Source of the DNA: Cryptomeria japonica
Taxonomy: Eukaryota; Streptophyta; Pinopsida; Cupressales; Cupressaceae
Direction: 5' to 3'
Length of the DNA stretch: 64,000 bases
Assembly (NCBI RefSeq): GCF_030272615.1
Contig: NW_026729340.1
Location: 31,536-95,535 of the forward strand
The notes under the pieces are model-generated. The model searched no databases. It was not told the DNA's origin and saw only the letters and a program-made list of their open reading frames with translations. Numbering within the stretch: position 1 is the first letter of the stretch; every line of letters starts with the position of its first letter. A program made the translations under genes and the position numbers. Positions 53,715 to 64,000 of the stretch are shown here, one piece after another.

Positions 53715-54948
53715 TGTTAGCAGCAATCAAGAAGGAAGACTGAGAGGGGGGTGAACCAGTCTTCACCGAATACAAAAAATTAAACTCCAAAATATAAACT
53801 AATAAATTGCAGCAATAAACAGATAAGAAAATTAACAACACAACACACAACACCAAGATTTTTGATGTGGAAAACTCGGTTAAGGGAAAAATCACGATGG
53901 GAACCTACCCATAGTAAGATGATACTCTACAGTAGTATGTAAAAGTATTACAATGGGGAATGCACATGCATTCAGGCACACTGCCTAGAGCTCACTGCTC
54001 AAAATATTTTTGCCCAGAAGGCTATAACCCTTAGGGAAGTCTTGCTGACTTACAACATGATTTGAACTACAATCTGGAAGAAATGAACTGCAATGATAGC
54101 ATCTACAAATGCCCGATGATAGTTCTGGTTAAGCACAATTGTCTGCCCTGCAACACCGATCTTATCTCAATACTTCACTGAATGATAAATTTCTTGTTCG
54201 CACATTCACCTTACTCTGATAATGCAGGCACAATACCGACACCAAAATTAAGTGAATAACTCACCTATATATACAATTCATCAACCTTGATAACAAGGTC
54301 AGCTAAACCCTCAACCCTCAACTCATAATTATAAAGATTACATTACACAATACAAAGATCAACCACCAGACCAATATAATGATTTACATTACATAGCATG
54401 GACCTAATTCAAATTCCCAAATGATCACATCCACCGGAAATCATGCCAAGATCAACCGCAACACACTACACCATTAAAAATAACGCATAACACAAAAATA
54501 ATCACCGGTTGATGAAAACTGCCAAAAACTCCCACAACAATCAATGCGGATCACCAAAACAAATAGGACATGACTAGGAAACACTAGCAGGCATGTAAGA
54601 ACCATCCAGACTAGTTGCACCAACACCTATTTTCAAATCTTCATCGGTCAACATCTAGAAAGCTCAAGAATACAACCAATCAGCAACTGCCACGAAGAAA
54701 GATAACTTGCGGAGAATCAAATCATGGACCATTTGAAATGAAGATACACAAGATCATCCCAAAAAATATCCCAAAACCTTAGCATAAGATCTAATCACAC
54801 CGTAATATACCAAAGGAAATACCAGATTCTGCAAAGTAATGATCAACATAACCAAACTACAAAATTGGATCAAAAGCTCTTCCCAAACTCACTAGAACAA
54901 ATCATAGGAATATGTTGACATCAATGGAAATAACATATCCTAGCAACA
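53715..54948 (-). repeat. Probable solo LTR
   Basis: 1234 bp bounded by TGTTGCTAGGATA and ...TGCTAACA on the minus strand, with the C-rich box at about 53738-53756 near its 3' end. There is no primer site on the left and no polypurine tract on the right, and the flanks AAAAG (53710-53714) and AAAAT (54949-54953) agree at four of five bases. This is what recombination between two LTRs leaves. The same LTR family is present as a fragment at 13310-13665. Confidence 0.65.
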
Positions 54949-55129
54949 AAAATGAACAACCATATCCAACAAAAAGTACACAAAAATCCCAAAACTCTCT
55001 ATCATAGGAGGGAGTTGCCCCTCTCAAGTATAAAGGAGGATTGTGGTGAAAATTGTTGGCATAACTATTACTGTTCTTTGAGCAAACAAGGTCATTTTTG
55101 GAGAAACAATCGTAGTGAAATTTTTTTTT

Positions 55130-56778
55130 ACCAACAACATATGAATATGGATATTAAATAAAGTTCCTAATGGCATATATGTCATTGGGTTGTAATTATT
55201 TTGTTTGAAGTATCTAAAAGCATATATGATATTACACTGTATGAGTTTTATTTAAATTTCACATCAAACTCTTCTGATTTTTTTAGTATGTTGGTTCTTG
55301 CATCATGGTTGGGTGAATTTGTATTGGTTATGTTTGAAGGTTACCTTAAATTGTTATGGCATGCCTAGTGTGCTTATTCATGCATGATTTTATGGATTTT
55401 TCTTGAAGGATCCAATGTTATGGAGTAGTTATATGGGTTTTGTTAGAAGGTTATTATCACATATGTCATTGTGTTATATGGGTTTTGATTAAAGTTTGAA
55501 TCAAACTCCTATTGTGTGCATGGAGTGTGTGCTCATGCATTATTAATTCTTGTGTATGATGATTGTATGACTTTTGTTTGAAGGTTCTAATGTCATATAT
55601 GTCATTAAATTGTATAGGTTTTCTTCGAAATTAGTTTTTTATGTATCATGGTTTAGTGTCATTATCTCTTGTGCATGTTGATTGTACTGTCTTTATATGA
55701 AGGATCTAATGGAATATAACATTGATTTGTATCATTTTTTTCTTAAATGTTGCATTAAATTGCTATGGTGTGCTTAGCATCCTCATTCACACATCATAGT
55801 TGAGTGATTGACTCGTGCATGATGATTGTATGGTCTTTCTATGAATGGTTTAATAGTGTATATGAAATCAAGTTGCATGTGTTTTTTTTTAAGGTTCTAT
55901 GTCATTTATGACATTTTATTGTTCAAGTTTTATTTGAATGTCGCATCAAACTCCTATGGTGTTCATATTGTGCTTTGTTCTTACACCATTTCCTCTTGAG
56001 CATGATGATTGTATGAATTTTGTGTGAAGGGTCTAGTGGTATATATGCCACTAAGTTATATGAGTTTTGTTTGTAGTGTGTTTATTTGTGCATCATAGTT
56101 TAATGACATTGACTTGTGCATTATGATTCAATGACTTTTGCACAAAAGATTTAATGTATATATGAGTTTTGTTTAATGATTGCATCAATGTCCTAGGGTG
56201 TGATGAGTATGCCTATTCATGCATCATGATCATATCAATTTTGTGTGAAGGTTAAAATGACATACATTTAATTGAGGTATATGAGTTTTGTTATTTTAAT
56301 GGCATACAAGTCATTGATTTGTATGGATTTTGATTTAAGGTTACATCAAACTCCTATAACGTGTATTGTGCACTTATTAATGCAGTATTGCCTCCTATGC
56401 ATGATGATTGGATGAATTATGTATGAAGGATCTAATGGTGCATATGTCATTGAATCATAGTTCAAGGACATTCACTATGGTGCATAGCACTTGTACATAC
56501 TTTGCATACAAGGTATAATTGCATGTCATTGAGTTGTGCGAGTTTTGTTCTAAGATTTATCAAAATTTTATGGTGTTCCTAGTCTACTCATTTATGAATT
56601 TAGGGTTGATTGGCATTGACTCTTATGCATGTTGATTGTATCTAGTATGATTTTTCATGCATCATGATTGAGTGACACTGAGGTATATAATTTTTTTTTA
56701 AAAGTTGTATCACACTCCTATAATGTGTATAATGTGCTTACAGTTCATGTGGTCTTGCCTCTTATGAGTGATGATTAT
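55130..56778 (+). repeat. Degenerate satellite, units about 150-220 bp
   Basis: Repeated phrases in a fixed order: AATGGCATATATGTCATTGA, TTGTATGAGTTTTGTTTGAAG, TTGCATCAAACTCCTATGGTG, GTGCTCATTCATGCATCATG, TGAGTGACATTGACTC and TGCATGATGATTGTATG. About eight units with many small deletions. The array is split by element 7 and continues at 59697-59880. Non-coding. Confidence 0.85.
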
Positions 56779-56783
56779 ATGAT

Positions 56784-59691
56784 TATAGGAGTTGAGAAAA
56801 TACAACACCACAGGAGCCCAAATAATCTCTGCAAGCTAAAAAACCTGTTACAAGGAGAAGCAATGAAGCAAATCACAGAAGGAAAGAATACACAGGAAAA
56901 ATATGCTCCAAAAGATGAGAGCTCAATAATCTCCAAAATGTATTGTCAATAATAATCCTTCTTCATACAATGAAAAGAAAGAACTCAACCTTTAATAGGT
57001 CAAGAAACCCTAAAAGGGAAAACCTAGGTTTGCACATAATAATTAATTATATGCACCTAAAGTTAGCTTAAGTGTAAAAGAGATATAGGGAACTTAAATA
57101 ATTAAACAAATATTGTTTAATTAATCAAGTAAATACCTGAATAATCTAACACCCCCCCTTAAGCTAGACTTAGGGAGAAGCTAAAACCTAGAACAACTAC
57201 TGAAAGCAATAAAGATGGGTCCCAGCAACAAGGCCTGATCAGGTACCCAAATACAATGAAATCTCTATGAACTAGAGAAATAGAGAAAACCATGTGGGAA
57301 CAAAACTCTACTCCAAAAAGAGATGAAAAAGAATATCACTGAAGCATGAAGAACCTGCAAACTCTGTCGAAGAATAACTGTTAATCTGAAGAACATCCAC
57401 TGAACTAGAACATGACCAGGTAGAGAAGACTGTAATCTGCATGAGTGCCCTCAAATGACACTACTCGAATTAGGAGGCAAACAAGGCAAAAACAACTGAA
57501 ATCAAAGATACAGATGACATGAGAAACCAAATCCTGAAGAGCTGATCAATCGAACCATGGAAGCAGTAGAACCAATAGGATAAACCTCCCCATAATGTTG
57601 AAAAGGGAGAGGGACAGGTACACTAAAAAGAACGACCAACAAGAACTGCATGACGAAGAACTAGGAACATCGAAGGTGCAGAGAAAGTACATGGTGTCGT
57701 GGAAGGAACACTCACTTGACACACATCATGAGGTGAATGTCATGGAAGGAACACTCACTGGACAAAGGAAGATGGTAAACAATAGGCAAACATCAACCCC
57801 CTCATGGCACTTTATCAATAGTGCATGTACAACAAGGCACAAGATATGCAAGATTCCAAGTAAACAATGCATGATGGCATTTTATCTCAGTGAATTTTCA
57901 TAAATATAAGCTACAATGATAAGAAGACTGGAAATAGAAACAAGAATCAAAACAGAGACACCCTACTCAAAAAAGAGATCCCAAGACTTGAAACAACCAC
58001 GATATCCACCAGAGTGCTGAAAAGCAAAAAATTGAATAAAATATGCATAGAGTAGAATCTAGAAATAAAACTCATATTTCTAGAAAGTACACAGCACAAG
58101 CTTTCTGAAAATATAAAGTTTTCAAAAAACGGAGGTCGGATGCTCATTCTACATCTCCCAGAGTGCAAAAAAGAGACCTCACTTTAACTATAAAAAAACA
58201 TAGTCAAATAGCAAAATTGGAAAAAATTACCAACACCATGAGGTTGGCCTCGGAACCAGCTTTCTGACACCTATTCGTTTTTGAAAAAATGACTCTGTAT
58301 GTCCAAGATAGGGCCAAAAAATGAAACCCCCCCCTCAAAAAGCCAAAATAGGGAGTCTGGTGGCTCTTTGGTGGTCCGGTGGCCAGTGGGTGGCTAATGG
58401 GTGGCAGCCCAGTGGTGGTCCGGTGGTGGTCCGGTGGCTGCGTGGAGCCAGGGTGGTTGGCAGGCCAGGCGGAGATTTCCCAGTGGCCGAGGAGACCCAG
58501 GCCAGGCGGAGCTTTCCCAGCGGTAAGGGTTTCCGGCGGCGAGGGTTTCCGGCGATGGCAGGTCTAGGTGGGGTAGCGGCAGCGGGGTCGGGCCAAGCGG
58601 TGGGGCCACAGAGAGGCTAGTGGCGGCAAGGTGGGGTTGGGAACCAGTGGCTGGCGGTGGGCTGGAGAGCGGTGGAGCAGCCGAAAGCGGAACGGGAGAG
58701 CGTTGGGCACGCAGGGTGGCTGGCGGCGGAGGGGGGCGCGGACTGGTGGGGGTTGGGAGCCGACAGGGGGCTAGAAACCGGCAGAGGGACTGGAGTGCCA
58801 GTGACCATGGAGCAGTATGGACCTGCGTGAAGGGAGGGGGCCCCATGGTACCCTGCGTACCGTGGGGAGCCCCCCCAAAAAAAATTTGGAAAAAACAAAA
58901 TTTTTTTTGCAAAACCCTATTTTTTTAATTTTTGATTTGCCTTTTGCCTTTTTTTAAGAAATTTTTTTTAAAGGCAAATTTCAGCCTGCATGCTGTAAAA
59001 AGGCAAAAAAAAAAAAAATTTCAAATTTTTTCTCGATTTGCGTGCTAGGGTCATACGGCCTGGCTGGGAGTAAAAAAAATCACCCAGATGCTCAGGGGTC
59101 AAAAAATGGACCAATTTTATATGACTATAGGGGTTTTTGGGCCTTCTGAGAATGATGGTGAGGTCCATTTAGGGCCAAAGTGCTCCAAAAAAAAAACAAA
59201 AAAACTTAACCCTAAGCACACAAAAAAAAGCCTAAAACCCCAGATCTGCTTCCAAAGCAAAAATTCTCAAAACAAGAATAGGCAACTGCAAATCTAAAGC
59301 TCTGATACCATATAGGAGTTTAGAAAATACAACACCATAGGAGCCCAAATAATCTCTACAAGCTAAAAAACCTATTACAAGGAGAAGCAATGAAGCAAAT
59401 CACAGAAGGAAAGAATACACAGGAAAAATATGCTCCAAAAGATGAGAGCTCAATAATCTCCGAAATGTATTGTCAATAATAATCCTTCTTCATATAATGA
59501 AAAGAAATAACTCAAGCTTTAATAGGTCAAGAAACCCTAAAAAGGAAAACCTAGGTTTGCACATAATAATTAATTAAAATAATTAATTATATGCACCTAA
59601 AGTTAGCTTAAGTGTAAAAGAGATAAAGGGAACTTAAATAATTAAACAAATATTGTTTAATTAATCAAGTAAATACCCGAATACTCTTACA
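56784..59691 (-). mobile_element. Element 7: small non-coding LTR element with TG...TA ends
   Basis: 2908 bp, inserted in the satellite, with perfect ATGAT duplications (56779-56783 and 59692-59696). The 5' LTR (59311-59691, 381 bp) and 3' LTR (56784-57151, 368 bp) differ by one 13-bp ATTAATTAAAATA-type duplication and a few substitutions. Primer site GCTCTGATACCA at 59299-59310; polypurine tract CTTAAGGGGGGG (minus strand) at 57152-57163. The LTRs start with TG but end with TA, not CA. The 2.16-kb interior has no retroelement ORF, so the element is non-autonomous. A GC-rich block (58360-58880) looks unlike the rest. Confidence 0.88.
58360..58880. other. GC-rich insert within element 7
   Basis: A sharp rise in GC against an AT-rich element, with GGTGGTCCGGTGG and GGCGGAG(A/C)TTTCCC repeats. 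Open on both strands: Pro/Ser-rich on the element strand (58912-58394) and Gly/Trp-rich on the other. Low-complexity composition explains the open frames, so I do not call a gene. It could be captured host sequence. Confidence 0.5.
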
Positions 59692-59696
59692 ATGAT

Positions 59697-59880
59697 TTGT
59701 GTGGATATTCTAATGATATTAGTAATGTGATGATTATTTATTTGAATTGTATGGGTTTTAGTGTAGTGTGATTGTTCATGGATCAAGGTTCAATGACATT
59801 CACTCTTGTCTATAATTATTGTATGGATTTTACATGAAGAATATAAATAAATGTCATTTGTGTTCTATGAATTTTTTTTA
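59697..59880 (+). repeat. Continuation of the satellite right of element 7
   Basis: Resumes the satellite phrases (ATGATTTGTGTGGATATTCTAATG..., CAATGACATTCACTCTTG) directly after the ATGAT duplication, which confirms that element 7 inserted into the array. Confidence 0.75.
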
Positions 59881-60084
59881 AAGCTTTGTCTCCCTTGAAG
59901 ACTACTATAACTATTATAAATGATTCATTAAAAGATTCTCTTAACAAGCCACCCCCTTAACTAATCTAAAAACGGAGGGAATTTCCATGTGGATTAAAGT
60001 TGCATAGTGATAATTTGATAAATTGAATGAGGTAATGAGCTCATACCCTATGTAACTAATTATTCCCAATCTCTTCCTTCCCTT

Positions 60085-60490
60085 TTTCTTTGGAATGTGA
60101 TGCATCAAAATATGGAATTGGAGAAGTTATCATGCAAAATAAGCACCCAATTGCATTCAAGAGTCAAAAACTCATAGAGGTGGAAATGTGATTCTCTATA
60201 TAATGGTAAGAAAATGTTGGCTATTATACACAAATTAAGAAAATTCGAGCAATATTTGGTGGGAGGTTGATTAGTTGTCAAGAGTGATCACAATAGATTG
60301 CAATATTTTCTTATTTGAAAGGATTCGAATGAACAGTGGCAAAAGTGGGTAAGAAAACATCAATTGCACAATTTGACATAAATGATATATTAAAGGAAAG
60401 AAAAATGTTCTTAATGCATTATCCAAAGGCCAACTCTATGTCTCACATCTCTACTGATTGGAGGGCAAAAATTCGATTATTGGATCGTTG
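60085..60490 (+). pseudogene. Orphan Ty3/gypsy RNase H remnant
   Basis: Decayed but clear: ECDASKYGIGEVIMQNKHPI, then FKSQKLIEVE, then (another frame) KMLAIIHKLRKFEQYLVGG, VVKSDHNRLQYFL, QWQKWV and KGKKNVLNALSK. This is the order of the RNase H domain that follows the reverse transcriptase in Ty3/gypsy pol. Stops and at least two frame changes disable it. Neither reverse transcriptase nor integrase is visible on either side, so it is an isolated fragment. Confidence 0.82.
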
Positions 60491-62390
60491 AACATTTTTA
60501 AAAGTTCACCATAATATGTATCTAATGTTTTAAAAAAATCATCGTAATTTGTATTCAATTATAAGGATTACCTTTAGCAAAATTTAAAATAATTGTTAAA
60601 AATAATTAAATAGTTGAGTTTTCAAATTAACTAAATTCAATGATGTTTCAAGAAAAATAATATGACTTTTTCTTTGTTCTAACTCTATTATTCAATTAAT
60701 TTTATATGAGCACTATATAAATTTTAGAACCATTCAAGATCCACCTTGAAAAAATAAGTTTTTGGTCTCTTCCTACTAAACAAAATACTAGTCTCACATC
60801 TCTAATAAGAAGAGAGCAAAGAATCGAATATCTTTACTAACAAAATAAAAAGTCAAAAAAAAATGAAGTTTATACTTTTGAAAATTGACTCATACTCTCT
60901 TTAGAAGGAAGAGACTAAAGACTTAAATATCTCTACTTTATAAACAAAATGGACAAAATAAAGACAAAATACTAATCTCACGTGTAAAAAAAATCAATAT
61001 TTCTAAAAACTTTTATAAACAAATAAATTTTATTTTGAATTTTTCAAAATAATACATAAAAAATAATAGTAATAATATTTTACATTTACTTTTGACTAGT
61101 AGACTATATAATAATTATTTACATTCAAATTCTTATTACAAATATAGAAAAGTAATAAGAAAAGTGTATAAGATAACATGTAATAAAATCTTTAAAGAAT
61201 TGAATTTTTTCAAATTCATTTGAATTTAGTGGGGAAAAAATGTGTGTGCAAGTGTCTTAGACTATGGGTCAAACATTGACTTTTTCTATGCTCCAACTTT
61301 ATTAGACTAGAACTTGTATCAAAAGGAGGTGCAATGATTACACGAATACTAAAATATACTTTGAATAGTATATTGGAGGGTATAAAATTAGAAAATTTAA
61401 AAAGTTACATTTATTAATGATAATTGTTTGTAATGTAGATAAAGTGATTTTAAAGTATGAAAATCTAAATAGTCACAAATGCAAATTAATTTGAAACTAT
61501 GGAATCCACTTCGAATACCTTACACACAATACTTACCCTTTGTATTAAAATATTTAAAAATTTGAAAATTATAGTTTAGATGTTATGAGCATCGTTCATA
61601 ATTATAGTGCAAACCCACTCATTAAGACTACAATGTAGAAATTGTGTGTGTTGCCCACTTTTAAATTCACACAAAAATAATTCATTTGAGGTTAAAAGGA
61701 ACAATAATCCCATTCCTTAAAAAAAAAAAATTTAAAAAATTGTGAAAATCTTCTTGAAAATGTATTTGATAACAAATAAAACCAACCCTTAATTTTGGCA
61801 TGTACTCTTTTATTTATTTATGTTTAATTGAAAGCTTAAATAATTGCAAGTGTTCCTTAAATGTACAACTTAAAAGTTACTTTGCCCCAAATTTGTTTTA
61901 AAATGAATTCTATGATACATTGTAGATAACATCTAGAGTGAACTCTACACCGATTTCAAATTTACTGTAATATTACAGTCATGTTACTGAGCCATATTAA
62001 TCGGTTTAGGTTATAGGGAATGGATTATATAATGTTTGGTAATGTGATTAAGATTGGTTGCTTGGGACCAAATAATTATGGCAAATCAGGACCAAATAAA
62101 TAGAATAGTATTTAATTGAATGATGTCCAATGGCTTTGTTGCACTTGGTAGTTTGAAGCAAAGAAGCAACAATCTGGAAAAAAACACATTATACCCGATT
62201 AATTGGGAGTCGGTATTGGAGCTGATTTTTTCCCTCAAAAAATTGGAACTAATCGGTCAATGACTTTTATCGATGGTCAATGATTATTTCATGTTTTAAT
62301 CACAAAAAAAACACACGTTTAATTGGATAAAAATCGCACAAAGCACATTTAAATATTTAAATTTAGTATTATTTATTTATTTGTAATATA
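60491..62390. other. AT-rich region, nothing recognised
   Basis: Short direct repeats (AAAATACTAGTCTCACATCTC-like phrases near 60780 and 60970) but no gene, LTR ends or array identified. Confidence 0.5.
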
Positions 62391-62664
62391 TTTTTTTTTT
62401 GATCGGTAAATATTTTTGCTTTAGATTAATGCGGAAATTTAAATATACAAAATTGCAGTCTTCCAGGATGCATAGACGCAGTAAACATCAACCCCATACC
62501 ATCCATAGTCATATCTTATGAACTACCCAACCCTACAACCTATGACATCCAAGAGAAAAAGACCAGATCCTTGTTGGTCCTACAAATCCAAATGTTCTAG
62601 AAATAATTGAAGTTTTAGAACAATAACTAACAAATGAAAACATGTAAGAACGTATTAAAAGCAC

Positions 62665-63360
62665 TGGCCAACCACTCACTCGCTATCACCCTGGCTCGCC
62701 TTCTCCCCTCCCTCCTCAGTGGTTGACACTTTCCTCTTTGCCGCTTCACCTTTCATCCTTGGGATGCAGTCCAGACATCCGAAGTCAGGGTCACCTTCCA
62801 AACTTGCCAGTAACTAAATGGCCAGTCCTTCTTCAAACCTGTCTCTCAGGTCCTTGCCAACTTCCATCCGTTCCACCACATGCAAAGCATTTAGGACTTC
62901 ATCTACTCTGGTTAGTTTTACATAGAGCTTCAGGCACGTTCTCGACATTGGTCTTTGATTACATCCTCCAGTACACGAACAAAGGGTATCAGCTCCTCCT
63001 AGTCACCCCCCTCCTTAATACGAATGCCTATTTGAGGCACCACCCATTCTAGGATTGAATCAAGGTTTATCAAAAACTCTCCATCAATTAGTTTGGTCAG
63101 TGTGATTTTTATCTTCTCCACCTCTGACTCAAACTCATAAGACCACGCTAGAAGCAGGGAGTACACCTCCATGTTTGTCTGATATTGATGATAGACTTAA
63201 ACCACCTCCTCAGCAAGCATGAGGCGAGCTGTTGCCCACAAATTCTCTGATTTAAACCGAAAAAGTCCCTGCATTCTATTCTTTGATACCTTGCCCAGAA
63301 TAGGCACTAGCTTCTTGTCCGTTCACAGTGAAATTAGCTTCCATATTCACCTGCAGATTT
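62665..63360 (-). pseudogene. Coding-like sequence downstream of the LINE RNase H
   Basis: Long open stretches in two frames, broken by a few stops: SENLWATARLMLAEEV, then SYEFESEVEKIKITLTKLI, EWVVPQIGIRIKEGGD and RVDEVLNALHVVERMEVGKD, ending in an acidic/basic tail (MKGEAAKRKVSTTEEGGEKA). Composition is that of a real, helical protein. I do not recognise it, and LINE ORF2 usually ends soon after RNase H, so it may be a transduced host exon or a lineage-specific C-terminal extension. Confidence 0.45.
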
Positions 63361-63681
63361 AAAACAACAATTCCTACAATGCAATGTCATACAATGCTAC
63401 AAAGATGCAATCGATTCTACTACAAACAAACCCTGGCTCATAGATCAACGGGTAATAAATTCTTCCACTATCATATTGTGAGGATAATGAGTGCCAAAGA
63501 TATGGCATTAATGCCATAAAATCACACGCAGGATTTACTACCATCCTCCACCCACTCCAATCGTGCGACCTACCATAGATAACTACCTTCTTCAAAGGGC
63601 AGACTCTAGCTTGTCTTATGTACTTGCCAAATTTTTCTCTCGCTTTCATATTGAAGACTGCACATTTCTAAGAGGCTGCAA

Positions 63682-64000
63682 TTAATACCATTTCCACACG
63701 TGACCATCTCCTTCCCACCACTTGGTCGCACAACTATCCAATTCGCTTCCAATGTTAGATAGAAAATCTACCACTGATTTTGCTCCTCTTATATGAGAGA
63801 CACGAAACTCCAAAAAATGCTTTGAGCTTCTCTCAGATCATTGCTACCCATCGATTTATTTTCTAGCGTGGGGTGTTTCCTTTAGCTATTGCATTGATAA
63901 CTATCTGAGAGTCACCTTCTAAGTGCAACCATTGGACTTTCATATTTAAAGCTAGCTCTGTTGCTAGAAAAGCCGCCTGGACCTCTGCTTCATTATTAGT
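63682..64000 (-). pseudogene. LINE RNase H domain, two stops and a frameshift
   Basis: Translation from the window edge gives TNNEAEVQAAFLATELALNM, then VQWLHLEGDSQIVINAIAKG, then (after in-frame TAG and TGA codons) EKLKAFF, and in the next frame FRVSHIRGAKSVVDFLSNIG and CATKWWEGD. The NNEAE glutamate, the EGDS aspartate and the VDFLSN aspartate correspond to the RNase H catalytic carboxylates of the plant RVT_3 type. The TAG replaces what is usually a Trp codon before KINRW. Not functional. Confidence 0.85.

Larger units (their letters stand above)
62391..64000 (-). mobile_element. 3' end of a LINE (non-LTR retrotransposon), truncated by the window edge
   Basis: Reads right to left. A decayed RNase H domain at the right edge is followed by coding-like sequence, an untranslated tail ending TTTACCGATC and a 10-A tail (T-run at 62391-62400). 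A poly(A) end with a TTTRCCGATC-type 3' UTR and no LTR is typical of plant L1-clade LINEs. The 5' part lies beyond position 64000. Target duplications cannot be checked. Confidence 0.75.

Noticed and set aside
57595-57903. 102-codon plus-strand frame inside element 7
   Set aside because: Antisense to the element, no motif, and it lies in repeated GGAAGGAACACTCACTTGAC-type sequence.
58394-58912. 172-codon Pro-rich minus-strand frame
   Set aside because: Low-complexity GC-rich block open on both strands; no recognisable domain, so kept only as an unclassified insert.

Overview
The window looks like gene-poor nuclear DNA from a large plant genome, most likely a gymnosperm (conifer-like). This is an inference from nested, decayed LTR retrotransposons, a plant-type PLS-class PPR pseudogene, a plant LINE 3' end and plant retroelement primer sites (TGGTATCAGAGC). 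I found no intact host gene, no rRNA or tRNA gene and no CRISPR array. The sequence is a scaffold with two runs of exactly 500 N (14966-15465 and 42501-43000), so it joins at least three contigs.

Layout. 134-7929 (+): complete LTR element 1 with GTTGAC target duplications; it carries a coiled-coil/zinc-knuckle ORF1 and a second ORF2, and has no polymerase. 7936-14965: older debris, including a short-hairpin cluster and two more decayed ORF2 copies on the minus strand (9650-10920 and 13665-14605). 15466-19380: AT-rich tandem repeats followed by a palindrome-rich 283-bp repeat. 19769-34256 (-): element 2, with the same architecture as element 1, split by element 6 (24393-32293, minus), a young gypsy-type element with Gag and a protease-like ORF but no reverse transcriptase, flanked by AATCT duplications. 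34257-36597: gypsy-like leader and minisatellite debris. 36598-42500 (+): a putative 4.2-kb LTR, primer site and the Gag/start of protease of a Ty3/gypsy element that runs into the second gap.

43001-44383 is a near-perfect inverted copy of 1-1383, reaching beyond the LTR into flanking DNA. Then come a 950-bp polypyrimidine block, more hairpins and the 3' end of another LTR element (46662-47913) that truncates a decayed PPR gene (47940-50350), which itself contains a short eEF1A-derived piece. 53715-54948 is a probable solo LTR. 55130-56778 is a degenerate satellite split by a small LTR element (56784-59691). A gypsy RNase H remnant follows at 60085-60490, and the right edge holds the 3' end of a LINE with an RNase H domain (62391-64000, minus).

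The most interesting content is the family represented by elements 1 and 2 and by two fragments. These are LTR retrotransposons with a tRNA-Met-type primer site, an ORF1 with 4-5 CCHC knuckles, a divergent but recognisable ORF2 with three conserved motifs, and multiple polypurine tracts, but no protease, reverse transcriptase, RNase H or integrase. They must depend on enzymes from another element. Multiple polypurine tracts and an extra 3' ORF recall Sirevirus (Ty1/copia) elements, so a pol-less Sirevirus derivative is my working hypothesis. No search could be run; all homology statements come from reading translated motifs by eye.
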